Shown here in pieces: positions 51,880-61,122 of a DNA stretch of 64,000 nt. The DNA lies in contig NZ_CACZDK010000022.1 in the NCBI RefSeq assembly GCF_902779965.1, positions 1 to 64,000 of the forward strand, read 5' to 3'. The position numbers and the translations under genes were made by a program. The notes below the pieces were generated by a model. That model saw only the letters and a program-made list of their open reading frames with translations. It did not search any database and was not told the origin of the DNA. The DNA is from Fibrobacter succinogenes. Its GTDB lineage: Bacteria; Fibrobacterota; Fibrobacteria; Fibrobacterales; Fibrobacteraceae. Numbering within the stretch: the first letter of the stretch is position 1; every line of letters starts with the position of its first letter.

Positions 51880-53365
51880 AGTTAGAAGGCCTTACCGGCG
51901 CAGTCGAAGGATCCCCTTTGACGCAACGGACACTTTGTCCATAAGACTTGCTATTCTGATACGTATAAGAATTGGTATAAATGTAATAAACATCCGAGCC
52001 CACCTTTTGCCAACTCGTTGCAGAAATTTTTCTTCCGGTCGGGAGTGCGGCAAAGCCGTAAAGATCCGTACCGTTATTGTCAGGCGTTCCGGCGTAGTCC
52101 CACCCGGTCAAGGCCTTGAGAGGCTCGCCAGCTACGCCGCCAGATCCTAACGCCACGCTCAACAACCCCCATTCATAGATTGACGGCAAATGCCAGCCAT
52201 CAGGACAAATTCCCTGCACAGCGCGATCAAGTCCGCACTTTTTACCATAGCCGCAAACCAACGGTTCCTTCGAATCATTCGCCAAGGCAACAGAGTCAAT
52301 TGCCGCCGCCCAGCTGTAATAACGACCGCCCACCTGGCAATTTTTTTCTTCATTATTGTAGCACCAGTTGCCGCCCTTCAAGCTCGGAGTCTTGACGCTA
52401 TCGGCATAGTTCAGGTTTTCAGCCATCCACACCTGCGAATAATTCGAGTCTGGCACTTCAATTTTCACGACCTTGTAAACTTTCTTGTCGCGCGGGTCAA
52501 TCATCGAAGCGGTCCCAAACTCTTCAACCACCTCTTCAAACGCAGGAATTTCATCGGACCCGCTCCACTTCTCTAGATTGTCGCGGACTGTTTCAAATTT
52601 ACCATCGTCCTTAGCAGCGCTTGCCCAATCCGCCATTTTCGTTTTTGTTTTTTCGTCGTTCCATTCACCAGTCTTCGTGATAGACGAAGCAATAGCATCT
52701 ATACGATCTGTCAATTCTTCGGCATTCAAATCCGATTGCAACAACACACTCGTTGCAAGGAGGGTCGAGTTTCCATCGCCCTTTTCATAAATGCTCATGC
52801 CTTCAAACGACTCAAAAAGGTCCATTATGCCCAACGAAGCAAGGACTTCTTTTTCGGCCTGCATTTTCGCATCGGCAAAGGACATTTTTTCTTTAGAGAC
52901 AAGGTTCATCACGCGCTCGTATTCCAGTTCCGTGAGCACGTTGATGTTCACAGACTTTCTGTCGCTCAAATCCGAGATTGCATGAAGCGTCAACTTATTC
53001 GAAGACTTCTCACCAGTAAATTCATTGAGGTAATAGCCGGAGACCTCGAATAAAGCGCAAGACGCCGAGAGGTTCACATCGTCAACGCCAAAGTCACCCT
53101 TGTTGCTCTTGACTTTTCCCGTGAATTTCTCCTCCGTGAATTCCATGGTCTTGCAGTCAAGGCCTTGCACCGTCACCTCAGACCCCTTCACGAACGGCCC
53201 CTTTTGCGCCAAGCCGGCCACATCCAGATCCTTGATGGCTACAACACCCGCATCACCCGAAGCACCGCCCGCGACCTTTTCAGAAGAACACGCCGCAAGA
53301 ATCAAGGATACCACAGCAATGGCCGGAAAGACATTGCCAAATAATTTATACAAGTTATTTCTCAT
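51878..53365 (-). CDS. FISUMP lipoprotein with one truncated FISUMP domain
   Basis: The 495-residue protein has lipobox LILAAC, the AGLAQKGPFVKGS domain (about 30-290) and one FISUMP domain (about 300-485). In that domain the YYWSS...N segment is missing: DVYY runs straight into IYTNSYTYQN. It ends VKGDPSTAPVRPSN instead of entering a second domain. Its ATG lies inside the end of the regulator gene (ATGAGAAATAA overlap), which implies coupling. Confidence 0.88.
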   Translation of the reverse strand: MRNNLYKLFGNVFPAIAVVSLILAACSSEKVAGGASGDAGVVAIKDLDVAGLAQKGPFVKGSEVTVQGLDCKTMEFTEEKFTGKVKSNKGDFGVDDVNLSASCALFEVSGYYLNEFTGEKSSNKLTLHAISDLSDRKSVNINVLTELEYERVMNLVSKEKMSFADAKMQAEKEVLASLGIMDLFESFEGMSIYEKGDGNSTLLATSVLLQSDLNAEELTDRIDAIASSITKTGEWNDEKTKTKMADWASAAKDDGKFETVRDNLEKWSGSDEIPAFEEVVEEFGTASMIDPRDKKVYKVVKIEVPDSNYSQVWMAENLNYADSVKTPSLKGGNWCYNNEEKNCQVGGRYYSWAAAIDSVALANDSKEPLVCGYGKKCGLDRAVQGICPDGWHLPSIYEWGLLSVALGSGGVAGEPLKALTGWDYAGTPDNNGTDLYGFAALPTGRKISATSWQKVGSDVYYIYTNSYTYQNSKSYGQSVRCVKGDPSTAPVRPSN

Positions 53366-54215
53366 TTTTCTCTTCCTTATTCAAAACTGTTTCACTTTTA
53401 TTCAGCCATTCGCTCATCGGGAACAACTGCATATTCAAACGATAAACGCAATCGGTTTCGTCATCGTCCGTCGCGATAGCCACCACACGCCGCCAAAAAT
53501 CTTCCATTTCCTTTTTTATCCGTTCGTAAGCGCGATGCGTAAGGCCAAGCGTGTACCCCGACATCACGCGTTCCGAAAGCGGCAAGTCAAGCGACTGGAT
53601 TGCAAATTCCCCCATCTGGCGCTGCAAATCACGAGCCGCCAAAGGTACCGCCTCCACAGGCGCCATCTTAATAGCCTTATCCGTTTGCTGGTAGTTTCCG
53701 CTCTTGTCCTTCTTCAAGAGTTTCGCCTTCACCAAAAAATCAAGCGTTTCAGAAACTTCGGCCGCCGAAATCTTTTGCTTGCAGGCATGAGCTATTTCAA
53801 GAGGCTTTGCACCAGGCATGTGCGGGGCCAATTCGCGAATCACGGAATTTTTCCATGACTTAAAATAATTGAACTCTTCATCCCCAAGAACACGCATCTT
53901 GTGCGCCCGCGCCATTGCACAACGTTCTTCAAACGCGGCACGCTTCTCCCCATCGCTTTTCGCATGCGCATACGACACCATAAGAACAAAATAATCATAT
54001 TCAAAACCGACAAGCCCCATGGCATTCGCAACTGAGCCCGCCGATCCAACACTCAGATTTTTCTTGCCTTCGCAAACATACTTTAAATAAACATCCGAAG
54101 AAAAGCCCGCCTTCTGGGCGAACGCATGCCAAGAAAACGCTGAAGTACGCTTACGTTCATCGTAGTAGTCCTGGATGAACTTGCGGTAATCTGTATATTC
54201 AACAATTTCCTTCAT
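53355..54215 (-). CDS. TIGR02147/DUF4423 family regulator C
   Basis: The 286-residue protein parallels regulator B along most of its length, with recognition-helix start GF-SSDVY-LKYV (37-47) and MAPVEAVPLAARDLQRQMGEFAIQSLDLP in the second half. The start is 7 nt after TATATT without a ribosome site. The stop overlaps the lipoprotein start by 11 nt. Confidence 0.93.
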   Translation of the reverse strand: MKEIVEYTDYRKFIQDYYDERKRTSAFSWHAFAQKAGFSSDVYLKYVCEGKKNLSVGSAGSVANAMGLVGFEYDYFVLMVSYAHAKSDGEKRAAFEERCAMARAHKMRVLGDEEFNYFKSWKNSVIRELAPHMPGAKPLEIAHACKQKISAAEVSETLDFLVKAKLLKKDKSGNYQQTDKAIKMAPVEAVPLAARDLQRQMGEFAIQSLDLPLSERVMSGYTLGLTHRAYERIKKEMEDFWRRVVAIATDDDETDCVYRLNMQLFPMSEWLNKSETVLNKEEKNEK

Positions 54216-54344
54216 GAGTACAAATATAACTTTTCCGGCGTATTTAGAACATAAAATTGGCGTTTTTCGTCAAATTTTACCATTTTTCGCAATTTTACAA
54301 AAATTTCAGCAATTTAGAACATGACACAAATGTTCTAGGAACAT
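54216..54344 (-). promoter_or_regulatory. promoter/operator of module C
   Basis: There is a perfect palindrome ATGTTC-N3-GAACAT (54330-54344), a half-site ATGTTC (54317-54322), a 64-nt core (54253-54316) matching the module B core at 57 of 64 positions, a proximal ATGTTC (54247-54252), and TATATT (54223-54228) ending 7 nt before the ATG. All four half-sites carry the module C word. Confidence 0.75.
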
Positions 54345-54374
54345 AAAAATCCCCGCGGCACTTTGTCCGCGGGG
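54344..54374 (-). terminator. terminator of regulator module D
   Basis: CCCCGCGG-cactttgt-CCGCGGGG preceded by an A-rich run; it is a duplicate of the module C terminator and abuts the module C operator. Confidence 0.88.
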
Positions 54375-54398
54375 AGTCCTCCTTACAAAAAATCACTT

Positions 54399-55907
54399 TT
54401 ACTGTTCAACATATCTTATGCAACGGACAAAAGCGCTATGCGGCGCATTACTACTACACGTCACTTTTATGGAATAATCGACATCCACCGTCATCCAATA
54501 TCGACATCCACCCCAGTGCATGCCGGGACCCGATATATTGGAAACCCAATATGGCACAACGTTGCCGCCATCCGCAAAAATAAAGTCCCTTTCAGCATCC
54601 GAAAAAAGTTGTTTTTTGTCATCTTCGGAAGCGCGATTCAACAAGATGTCAAAATCACCGCTCGTCGGAACACGCCATCCACTAGGGCAAACACCTGCAG
54701 CAGGGTCATCAGGATTATAACCTCCATAATATTCTACACCATCATAAGTATATGTTCCTGGACCGTCATAGAGATAACCATAAGCATCACAATTTCCACG
54801 GAAGCACTCATAAGCACCTTCATAAGAATCGTCGTCATATCTAAGATTTGAAGCCATCCAGTCAACGCCATCTATATTCACAACCTTATACACACGGTCA
54901 TCTCGAGGATCTCTCATCGCACGGCAAGTATCACAACCAATAAGATGTCCATTAACATTCGCCGTCCAACCAATATCCTTTTCACAAACAAATTCCAACC
55001 CAGAGTAAATACTAAACGGATTATTATTTTTCGCACTTTTCCCCACATTCGACGCATCGCACTTTCCAAGGCCATACTGTTTAGCCCAGAAATATTCCAC
55101 ATAAGGTTCAAATGCCGGAACTTCTGCAATTTCCCACGACTCGATATTCTTGCGAATTACTCCCAATTCGTTATTGCCCGAAAGACTCAAGCCACAAGCA
55201 ACATCCGCTATTTTCGTTTTTAGAGCAGAATCACTCCAAACGCCGTCATCAGCAAGATCATCGCTGATTTCGGTTAAACGTCCCAATAACGCAGCTTCCG
55301 ATTCCTTTCCAAGCAAAAGAATATTAATTGCAAGTAAAGCCGCATCGCCTTCGCTATTGCCAAAAATATCCAAATGCTCAACATTTTCATGCACAACATC
55401 ATCATAAAAAGTGGCAAACACTTCACGATCCGATTGGCGTTTAGCCTCGGCAAAAGATTTATTTTTTTCTTGCACAAGATTACGCATTCTTTCGTATTCA
55501 AGATGCGTCAGCAAATTGATATTCACTTGAGACTGGCCATCCAATTCAGCAAGAGCTTTTAAAAAAATCGAGCCATTTGAATTAGCACCCGTCATCTCAT
55601 TGCGATAATAACCATACACCTCAAGTAGAACATACGGAGATTCCAGTTTCAAATAATCAATAAAGAACTCTCCCTTATTGTTATTGATTTTTCCTTTAAA
55701 GTTTTTCCCAGTCTGTTCAAGGGTGCGACCATCAAGTTCCCGTACAGTCACAGATGAGCCTACTAAAAGAGGACCTTTTTGAGAAACACCTTCAATAGAG
55801 CCATTAAACAGAACCACCGAATTCGAGAAATCAGATGATTCTTCTAGAGCGCAGCCACCAAACAAGCTTACCAAAACAAACTCAATAAAAAACAGCATCT
55901 TTTTCAT
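54399..55907 (-). CDS. lipoprotein with QKGPL domain and one FISUMP domain
   Basis: The 502-residue protein has lipobox SLFGGC, an N-terminal domain (about 30-255; IEGVSQKGPLLVGSSVTVREL) and a short cysteine module (YGLGKCDASN..LEFVCEKDIGW, about 270-320). A single shortened FISUMP domain (about 325-500; ASNLRYDDD, AGVCPSGWRVPTS, FVRCIRYVEQ) completes it. It is the last gene of module D. Confidence 0.88.
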   Translation of the reverse strand: MKKMLFFIEFVLVSLFGGCALEESSDFSNSVVLFNGSIEGVSQKGPLLVGSSVTVRELDGRTLEQTGKNFKGKINNNKGEFFIDYLKLESPYVLLEVYGYYRNEMTGANSNGSIFLKALAELDGQSQVNINLLTHLEYERMRNLVQEKNKSFAEAKRQSDREVFATFYDDVVHENVEHLDIFGNSEGDAALLAINILLLGKESEAALLGRLTEISDDLADDGVWSDSALKTKIADVACGLSLSGNNELGVIRKNIESWEIAEVPAFEPYVEYFWAKQYGLGKCDASNVGKSAKNNNPFSIYSGLEFVCEKDIGWTANVNGHLIGCDTCRAMRDPRDDRVYKVVNIDGVDWMASNLRYDDDSYEGAYECFRGNCDAYGYLYDGPGTYTYDGVEYYGGYNPDDPAAGVCPSGWRVPTSGDFDILLNRASEDDKKQLFSDAERDFIFADGGNVVPYWVSNISGPGMHWGGCRYWMTVDVDYSIKVTCSSNAPHSAFVRCIRYVEQ

Positions 55908-55923
55908 TTTAAAATTCTCCCAT

Positions 55924-58056
55924 TTACAAATCCTTTACACAGCGAACCGAATAAAGTCTATTAGCTCTTGTTATACTCATATTAATCTTCAAATATCCAT
56001 CAAATTCAATAGCAACGCCACCCTGATATTGAACTTCAACACCATTTCTATTTACACCCCAATCATTAAAAATGCCGCTAGAACTTGTCCAAAATCCAGA
56101 AAATCGTTCATCGCGAAGCCCATCATAAAACGAACCCACAGGTTTAACGCTAAAGCCATAAGGATCATTCACTTCATGAATAACATAACCATTTTCAAAC
56201 CAATCATGAACATCACTTAAGTCATTATTAGCTCCATAATAAGTTTTTTCAATAGAACCAATCCTACTAATTTCAACATTGTCAGCAACCATCGTAAGCA
56301 AAGAATCCCATTCATCGCGACTAGGGATATGCCATCCTTCAGGACAAATTCCTCTAGCCGAATCAACTCCCACAGCATCTTTCCACAAATAAAAACATTC
56401 TTTCTCATACGGCATACACAAATTACTTGTCGAATCGCCCTTATAACGCAAATTTTCCGCCATCCAAAACTTGCCCGCAATTTCGGTAAAACGATAAGTA
56501 TTTCCATCGCGAGAATCTTTCATATAACTATTGGCATCGTAAACCTTTTCCTTTTTTTCAATGCACCGAACAGATGCCTTAAAAAACAAATCCTCTTTCG
56601 GTATGGAATCCACGCTAACACCAAGAGAATCAATTCTCAAAACATATTTCCCATCAATCCAATATGTTCCAAACTCATATATTCCCTTAAACTTGTACAC
56701 AGAATCGTAAGTCATCTGTCCACCATATTCGAGTCCTAGGCCCGACGGCGAACGAAGTGCCGGCAACACTTCCTGATTCAATCCTTGATAATATTGCAAA
56801 AGAGCTTTAACTTCATCAAGATTCGGCACACGATATCCAGTCGGACATGAAGCAGAGGCACCTTCGAAACTATACAGTTTCCCCAAAGTATTACAATACG
56901 ATTGTTTAAAATCATAACAATAGCTTTTCAAATGGTCATAAGCAATATAAAAAGCACTAGAGTCCTCTCGTCTCAAGTTTTCGGCCATCCATTTTTGATT
57001 ACCAATCATAACAGTTTTGTAAACATTGCCATCTTCCGCATCATTCAGCAAGCCAAATCCATCATTCAATATTTCCCTATTCCGAATAAAAGACCAACGG
57101 CCATTTGAATTACAGATAAAATTAATATTATAATACTGACTCAAAATATTCTCATTCTTTCGTATTTCATTTACATTATTGACAGAGCATTCACCAAGAC
57201 CATATTCGTGAACCCAGAATTTATATATGGCGGTTTCAAAGTCAGGAATTGTGGTTCCATCTTTCCAAGATTCAACATTTTTACGGACCCGACGCAGAAT
57301 ATTTTTATCATTAGATGAGTTATACCAATAATCACGTTCAACATCGAAAGCCCAATCCGCTATTTCCGCATCAAAGTCCGCATATTCAGCAAATACAAAC
57401 ACCGCTTTCGACAGCCGTTCCGACAGGTCAGCTGCAGAACCATCTCTTTGCATCATAATACTCAAGGCCAAAAGTATCGCGCCCTCCTCTCCAGCAAATA
57501 AATTTGCATCTTCGGCTTTTCCCAAATCATAGGTTGCACCAAATAACGAAAACAGTTCTCGTTCCGCCTGCACCTTGGCCTCATCAAAAGTCATTCCCGC
57601 ATAATCAACAAGACGATGAATACGTTCCACTTCTAAATGAGTAAGCAAATTTACATTCACATGATTACGACCATTTAAATTCGTCAAAGCATTCAAAGTA
57701 ACCATGCCTTCAGATTCTTTTCCAGCAACCTCATTACGATAATAACCTTTAACTTCAAGCAACGCATATTGCGAAACCAAGTTAATACCCTTTATAGTAA
57801 AATCACCCCAATTACTCTTCACACTCGTGTTATAACTTTTTCCAGTCTGAGCCAAAGTACGACCATCAAGTTCTTGAACAGTCACCGAAGCACCCTTCAA
57901 AAAAGGTCCCTTCTGCGTAACACCCGCAATTTCTCTATTCTTGACAGCCACAATCCCTTCGCTCTGTTCGTCAATACCGGCCGTTTTGCAAACATCAGAA
58001 CATGCGCAAAGCATCATCACAGAAGAAAGACAGATAAATTTCACCATATTTTTCAT
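55924..58056 (-). CDS. FISUMP lipoprotein, cysteine module plus two FISUMP domains
   Basis: The 710-residue protein has lipobox MMLCAC, the AGVTQKGPFLKGASV domain (about 35-265), a cysteine module (YGLGECSVNN..NFICNSNGRW, about 285-330), and two FISUMP domains (about 335-510 and 520-710; WMAENLRRED, WMAENLRYKGDS, RGICPEGWHIPSRDEW). ATG follows AAGGATGCGGTTGT. It sits in the middle of module D. Confidence 0.9.
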   Translation of the reverse strand: MKNMVKFICLSSVMMLCACSDVCKTAGIDEQSEGIVAVKNREIAGVTQKGPFLKGASVTVQELDGRTLAQTGKSYNTSVKSNWGDFTIKGINLVSQYALLEVKGYYRNEVAGKESEGMVTLNALTNLNGRNHVNVNLLTHLEVERIHRLVDYAGMTFDEAKVQAERELFSLFGATYDLGKAEDANLFAGEEGAILLALSIMMQRDGSAADLSERLSKAVFVFAEYADFDAEIADWAFDVERDYWYNSSNDKNILRRVRKNVESWKDGTTIPDFETAIYKFWVHEYGLGECSVNNVNEIRKNENILSQYYNINFICNSNGRWSFIRNREILNDGFGLLNDAEDGNVYKTVMIGNQKWMAENLRREDSSAFYIAYDHLKSYCYDFKQSYCNTLGKLYSFEGASASCPTGYRVPNLDEVKALLQYYQGLNQEVLPALRSPSGLGLEYGGQMTYDSVYKFKGIYEFGTYWIDGKYVLRIDSLGVSVDSIPKEDLFFKASVRCIEKKEKVYDANSYMKDSRDGNTYRFTEIAGKFWMAENLRYKGDSTSNLCMPYEKECFYLWKDAVGVDSARGICPEGWHIPSRDEWDSLLTMVADNVEISRIGSIEKTYYGANNDLSDVHDWFENGYVIHEVNDPYGFSVKPVGSFYDGLRDERFSGFWTSSSGIFNDWGVNRNGVEVQYQGGVAIEFDGYLKINMSITRANRLYSVRCVKDL

Positions 58057-58071
58057 ACAACCGCATCCTTT

Positions 58072-60231
58072 TTAATCTTTTACGCAACGAACAGGACAAC
58101 GGTTTAGCTTATTTTCAGCCAATAAAGAAGCTTTCATGCTCATTGATCTTTCTTCCAAAGAAATCAGCAAGCCACCCTCATCAGCATCAGCATAACCAGC
58201 ATCCACAATCAAAGTATCAGAGCTTGTCCAAAATTCAGTCCTTACTTCATCGTAATACAAATCAGATCTAATCAATCCTACAGGTTTAACACTGAAATCG
58301 TACAGATTATCCACCTCCTGAAGAACAAAATCGTCTTTATTCCAGTCTCTAAAACTACCCAATCTATATCCAATATCATAGTATTTCCACAACGGATCCC
58401 ATCTGCCCCAAGAGCTGTCTATACGATCCGCAACGAATGTTAGCATTTCATTCCATTCAAATTGACTAGGGAGATGCCAACTTTCGGGGCACACATCATG
58501 AGTAGAATCAGAACCAACAGCCTCGTACCACGAATAAAAACAGCCTTCATCACCGCATATATAATAGCATTCATCATGACCGCATATTGAATCTTTCGTC
58601 ACGGCCGCTTTATAACGCAGATTTTCAGCCATCCAATATTTACCATTGATTTCTGTAAAACGATACTTTTCGTTATCACGTGCATCTATTATGTATTTAT
58701 CAGCGCTATACTGTTTCGGTTCATCACTCACCTGTACAGAATCAATAACACAACGAACTAAAGCTCGGCTTCTGTCGCTATAAAAATCAAACTCTCTAAT
58801 ATCAGCTATCGAAGAATCAATCCATAAAACAAATCCATTTTGAGAATAATATGAGCTAGTACTATCTTCAAAATAAAGACCTTTCGTCGAAATCCACAAT
58901 GCCAAGGTTCCATCGTCTCCTAGTATTGCATTAAAGCCATTCTTGGCAAGCAAAGAATCGGCGGCATTTTTTCCAGCGCCTCCATACTGTTGCAATAAAT
59001 TTTCAGCCTCACTATATCGCGGCAATCGGAAACCCTTAGGGCATGCTGACAAAGCAGAATCACGTCTATATAAATTTCCATTTTTTCTGATATTTTGACG
59101 AGATTTTCCATATCGCAAATTTTCCGCCATCCAAGTAACATTCCCTATACGTAATGTCTTATATATCGTCCCATCTCGTAAATCAATAATTTCCACATTC
59201 GTCGAATCAGATTTTTTTCGATATCCACCCCATATCCATCGTTTATTATCCCCATCACATCTAAATACCACTCCATAATACTTACTTTGTTCGTTTATAT
59301 TTTTGCGGATTTCTTCATCATTTTTTTCATCGCACTTACCAAGACCAAAATTCTGCGCCCAAAAATCATACATATAGTTCACAAATTTTTCACTATTCCA
59401 CCCCTGTATCCATGATTCCATATTTCTAGATACTTTATATAAGATATTTTTCTCAAAGCCTAATTCACCAGATTCATGATAGAGACCTTTTTCAAAATAA
59501 TCATATTCAGTTTCAAAAGTCCAGTCTACCATTTCCGCCCCAAATCCTTCATTTTTCTCAAATGAAAGTGCAGCCAACGCAAGCCGTTCTGAGAGATCCG
59601 CCATTGCGCCATTCCTCTGCATCATCACACTCAATGCAGCCAAGAATTCACGCCCTTCTCCGGCAAACAAATCCATATCTTCAGATTTTTCTAGACCACC
59701 TTCAATACCAAACAAAGCAAGGGCTTCCTCTTCGGCCTGTTTTTTTGCCTCTGTAAAAGATTTTCCTTCTTTTTGTACCAAGCGGAGAACACGGTCAACC
59801 ATCAAATGAGTCAATACATTCACATTCACATGATTACGGTCAGTTAAATCCGTAAGGGCATTCAAAGTAACCATTCCCTCAGATTTTTCCCAGGAAACTT
59901 CATTGAAATAATAACCATTCACTTCTAACAAAGCATAAGGTGAAACCAAGCTCACACCTCTGAGCACGAAATCGCCTTGGTCACTTTTTACACTCGTCTT
60001 AAAACTTCTTCCAGTCTGAACTAACGTTACGCGGTTCAATTCTTGAATCGTCACCGAAGAACCCACCAAGAAGGGCCCCTTCTGTGTAACGCCCGCGATT
60101 TCACGATCCTTCACAGCGAACACGCCTTCGCTCTGTTCATCAGTACCAGCAGTCTTACCAACATCGGAGCATGCACAAAGCATGGATACAATCGTCAAAA
60201 ATTCAAAAAAGCGACTCATTTTCATCTTCAT
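58072..60231 (-). CDS. FISUMP lipoprotein, cysteine module plus two FISUMP domains
   Basis: The 719-residue protein has lipobox SMLCAC, the AGVTQKGPFLVGSSV domain (about 35-265), a cysteine module (FGLGKCDEKN..VFRCDGDNKRW, about 290-335) and two FISUMP domains (about 345-510 and 520-719; WMAENLRYGKS, WMAENLRYKA). It is closely paralogous to the next gene downstream. It begins 21 nt after the regulator D stop, with AAGAG upstream. Confidence 0.9.
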   Translation of the reverse strand: MKMKMSRFFEFLTIVSMLCACSDVGKTAGTDEQSEGVFAVKDREIAGVTQKGPFLVGSSVTIQELNRVTLVQTGRSFKTSVKSDQGDFVLRGVSLVSPYALLEVNGYYFNEVSWEKSEGMVTLNALTDLTDRNHVNVNVLTHLMVDRVLRLVQKEGKSFTEAKKQAEEEALALFGIEGGLEKSEDMDLFAGEGREFLAALSVMMQRNGAMADLSERLALAALSFEKNEGFGAEMVDWTFETEYDYFEKGLYHESGELGFEKNILYKVSRNMESWIQGWNSEKFVNYMYDFWAQNFGLGKCDEKNDEEIRKNINEQSKYYGVVFRCDGDNKRWIWGGYRKKSDSTNVEIIDLRDGTIYKTLRIGNVTWMAENLRYGKSRQNIRKNGNLYRRDSALSACPKGFRLPRYSEAENLLQQYGGAGKNAADSLLAKNGFNAILGDDGTLALWISTKGLYFEDSTSSYYSQNGFVLWIDSSIADIREFDFYSDRSRALVRCVIDSVQVSDEPKQYSADKYIIDARDNEKYRFTEINGKYWMAENLRYKAAVTKDSICGHDECYYICGDEGCFYSWYEAVGSDSTHDVCPESWHLPSQFEWNEMLTFVADRIDSSWGRWDPLWKYYDIGYRLGSFRDWNKDDFVLQEVDNLYDFSVKPVGLIRSDLYYDEVRTEFWTSSDTLIVDAGYADADEGGLLISLEERSMSMKASLLAENKLNRCPVRCVKD

Positions 60232-60252
60232 ACCAACTCTTTTATATTCTAT

Positions 60253-61122
60253 TTACTTTTGCGGTCCATAACTATTTTGCGCATTTGGCGCTACCGCACG
60301 GCCATGAATATTTTCCGTCAGCGGGAAAAGTTGCATATTCAAGCGACAAACTTTTTCTATGCTCTTATTCGCAGATACAATCGACACAATGCGCTTACGG
60401 CACTCCGCCAATTCTTCCACGACCTTCTTGTAGCATTCATCCGTCATGCCCATCGTGATGCCGCTAAAGTGGCGTTCCGAGATAGGCAATTTGTCCAAAG
60501 CCTCAAGCGCAAGCTCGCCCATTTGGCGCAATTGCGAATGCACCGCCACGGCTACCACATTCAAATTTCCTGTCGATAGCGAAGCATTAGTCTGGTGGTA
60601 GTTGCCCTTGATATCGCGCTTTAAGAGTCCGGACTTTACCAAGAACCGCAAGCTTTCGCTGACATCCGCCGCAGAAATCGCAGGTTTGCACACCTTGGCA
60701 ATTTCGATCGGTTTCGCGCCCGGCATCGCGACCGCCAATTCACGGACAACGGAATGCTTCCAAGTCTCGTAGTAAGTGTACATTTCGCTACCGAGGATTC
60801 TCACGCGGTTCACTTCGCCAAGCGCCTGCATTTCCTCAAAACACTTCTTCTTTTCCTGCTCCGTCTTTGCGCTTTCGTACCGCACCAACAAAACAAAATA
60901 ATCCAGTTCATAGCCAAGCAAGCCCATCGCAAGGCCAGTTTTCTTAGCGCCTTCTTCGCGCAAACGCGTTTTGCCGTCACAAACAAGTTTCAGGTACGAC
61001 CCCGAGGCAAACCCGGCCAATTTTGCAAATTCGCGCCAGGTAAACGCCGAGCAACGTTTGCGTTCGCGATAGTAATCCAGCACATATTCGCGGTATTCCT
61101 TATATTCAGTTACAGACTTCAT
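60253..61122 (-). CDS. TIGR02147/DUF4423 family regulator D
   Basis: The 289-residue protein is the most divergent of the four: EYKEYREYVLDYYRERKR, helix-turn-helix FTWREFAKLAGF-ASGSY-LKLV, and a later LSTGNLNVVAVAVHSQLRQMGELALEALDKLP. The start at 61122 is chosen by alignment with the other three. The frame is open 24 codons upstream, but no ribosome site supports that. It heads the module of three lipoproteins. Confidence 0.92.
   Translation of the reverse strand: MKSVTEYKEYREYVLDYYRERKRCSAFTWREFAKLAGFASGSYLKLVCDGKTRLREEGAKKTGLAMGLLGYELDYFVLLVRYESAKTEQEKKKCFEEMQALGEVNRVRILGSEMYTYYETWKHSVVRELAVAMPGAKPIEIAKVCKPAISAADVSESLRFLVKSGLLKRDIKGNYHQTNASLSTGNLNVVAVAVHSQLRQMGELALEALDKLPISERHFSGITMGMTDECYKKVVEELAECRKRIVSIVSANKSIEKVCRLNMQLFPLTENIHGRAVAPNAQNSYGPQK

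Noticed and set aside
54551-54568. TGGCAC-N4-TTGCC as a second sigma-54 promoter
   Set aside because: The spacing between the GG and GC elements is one base short and it lies inside a coding region.
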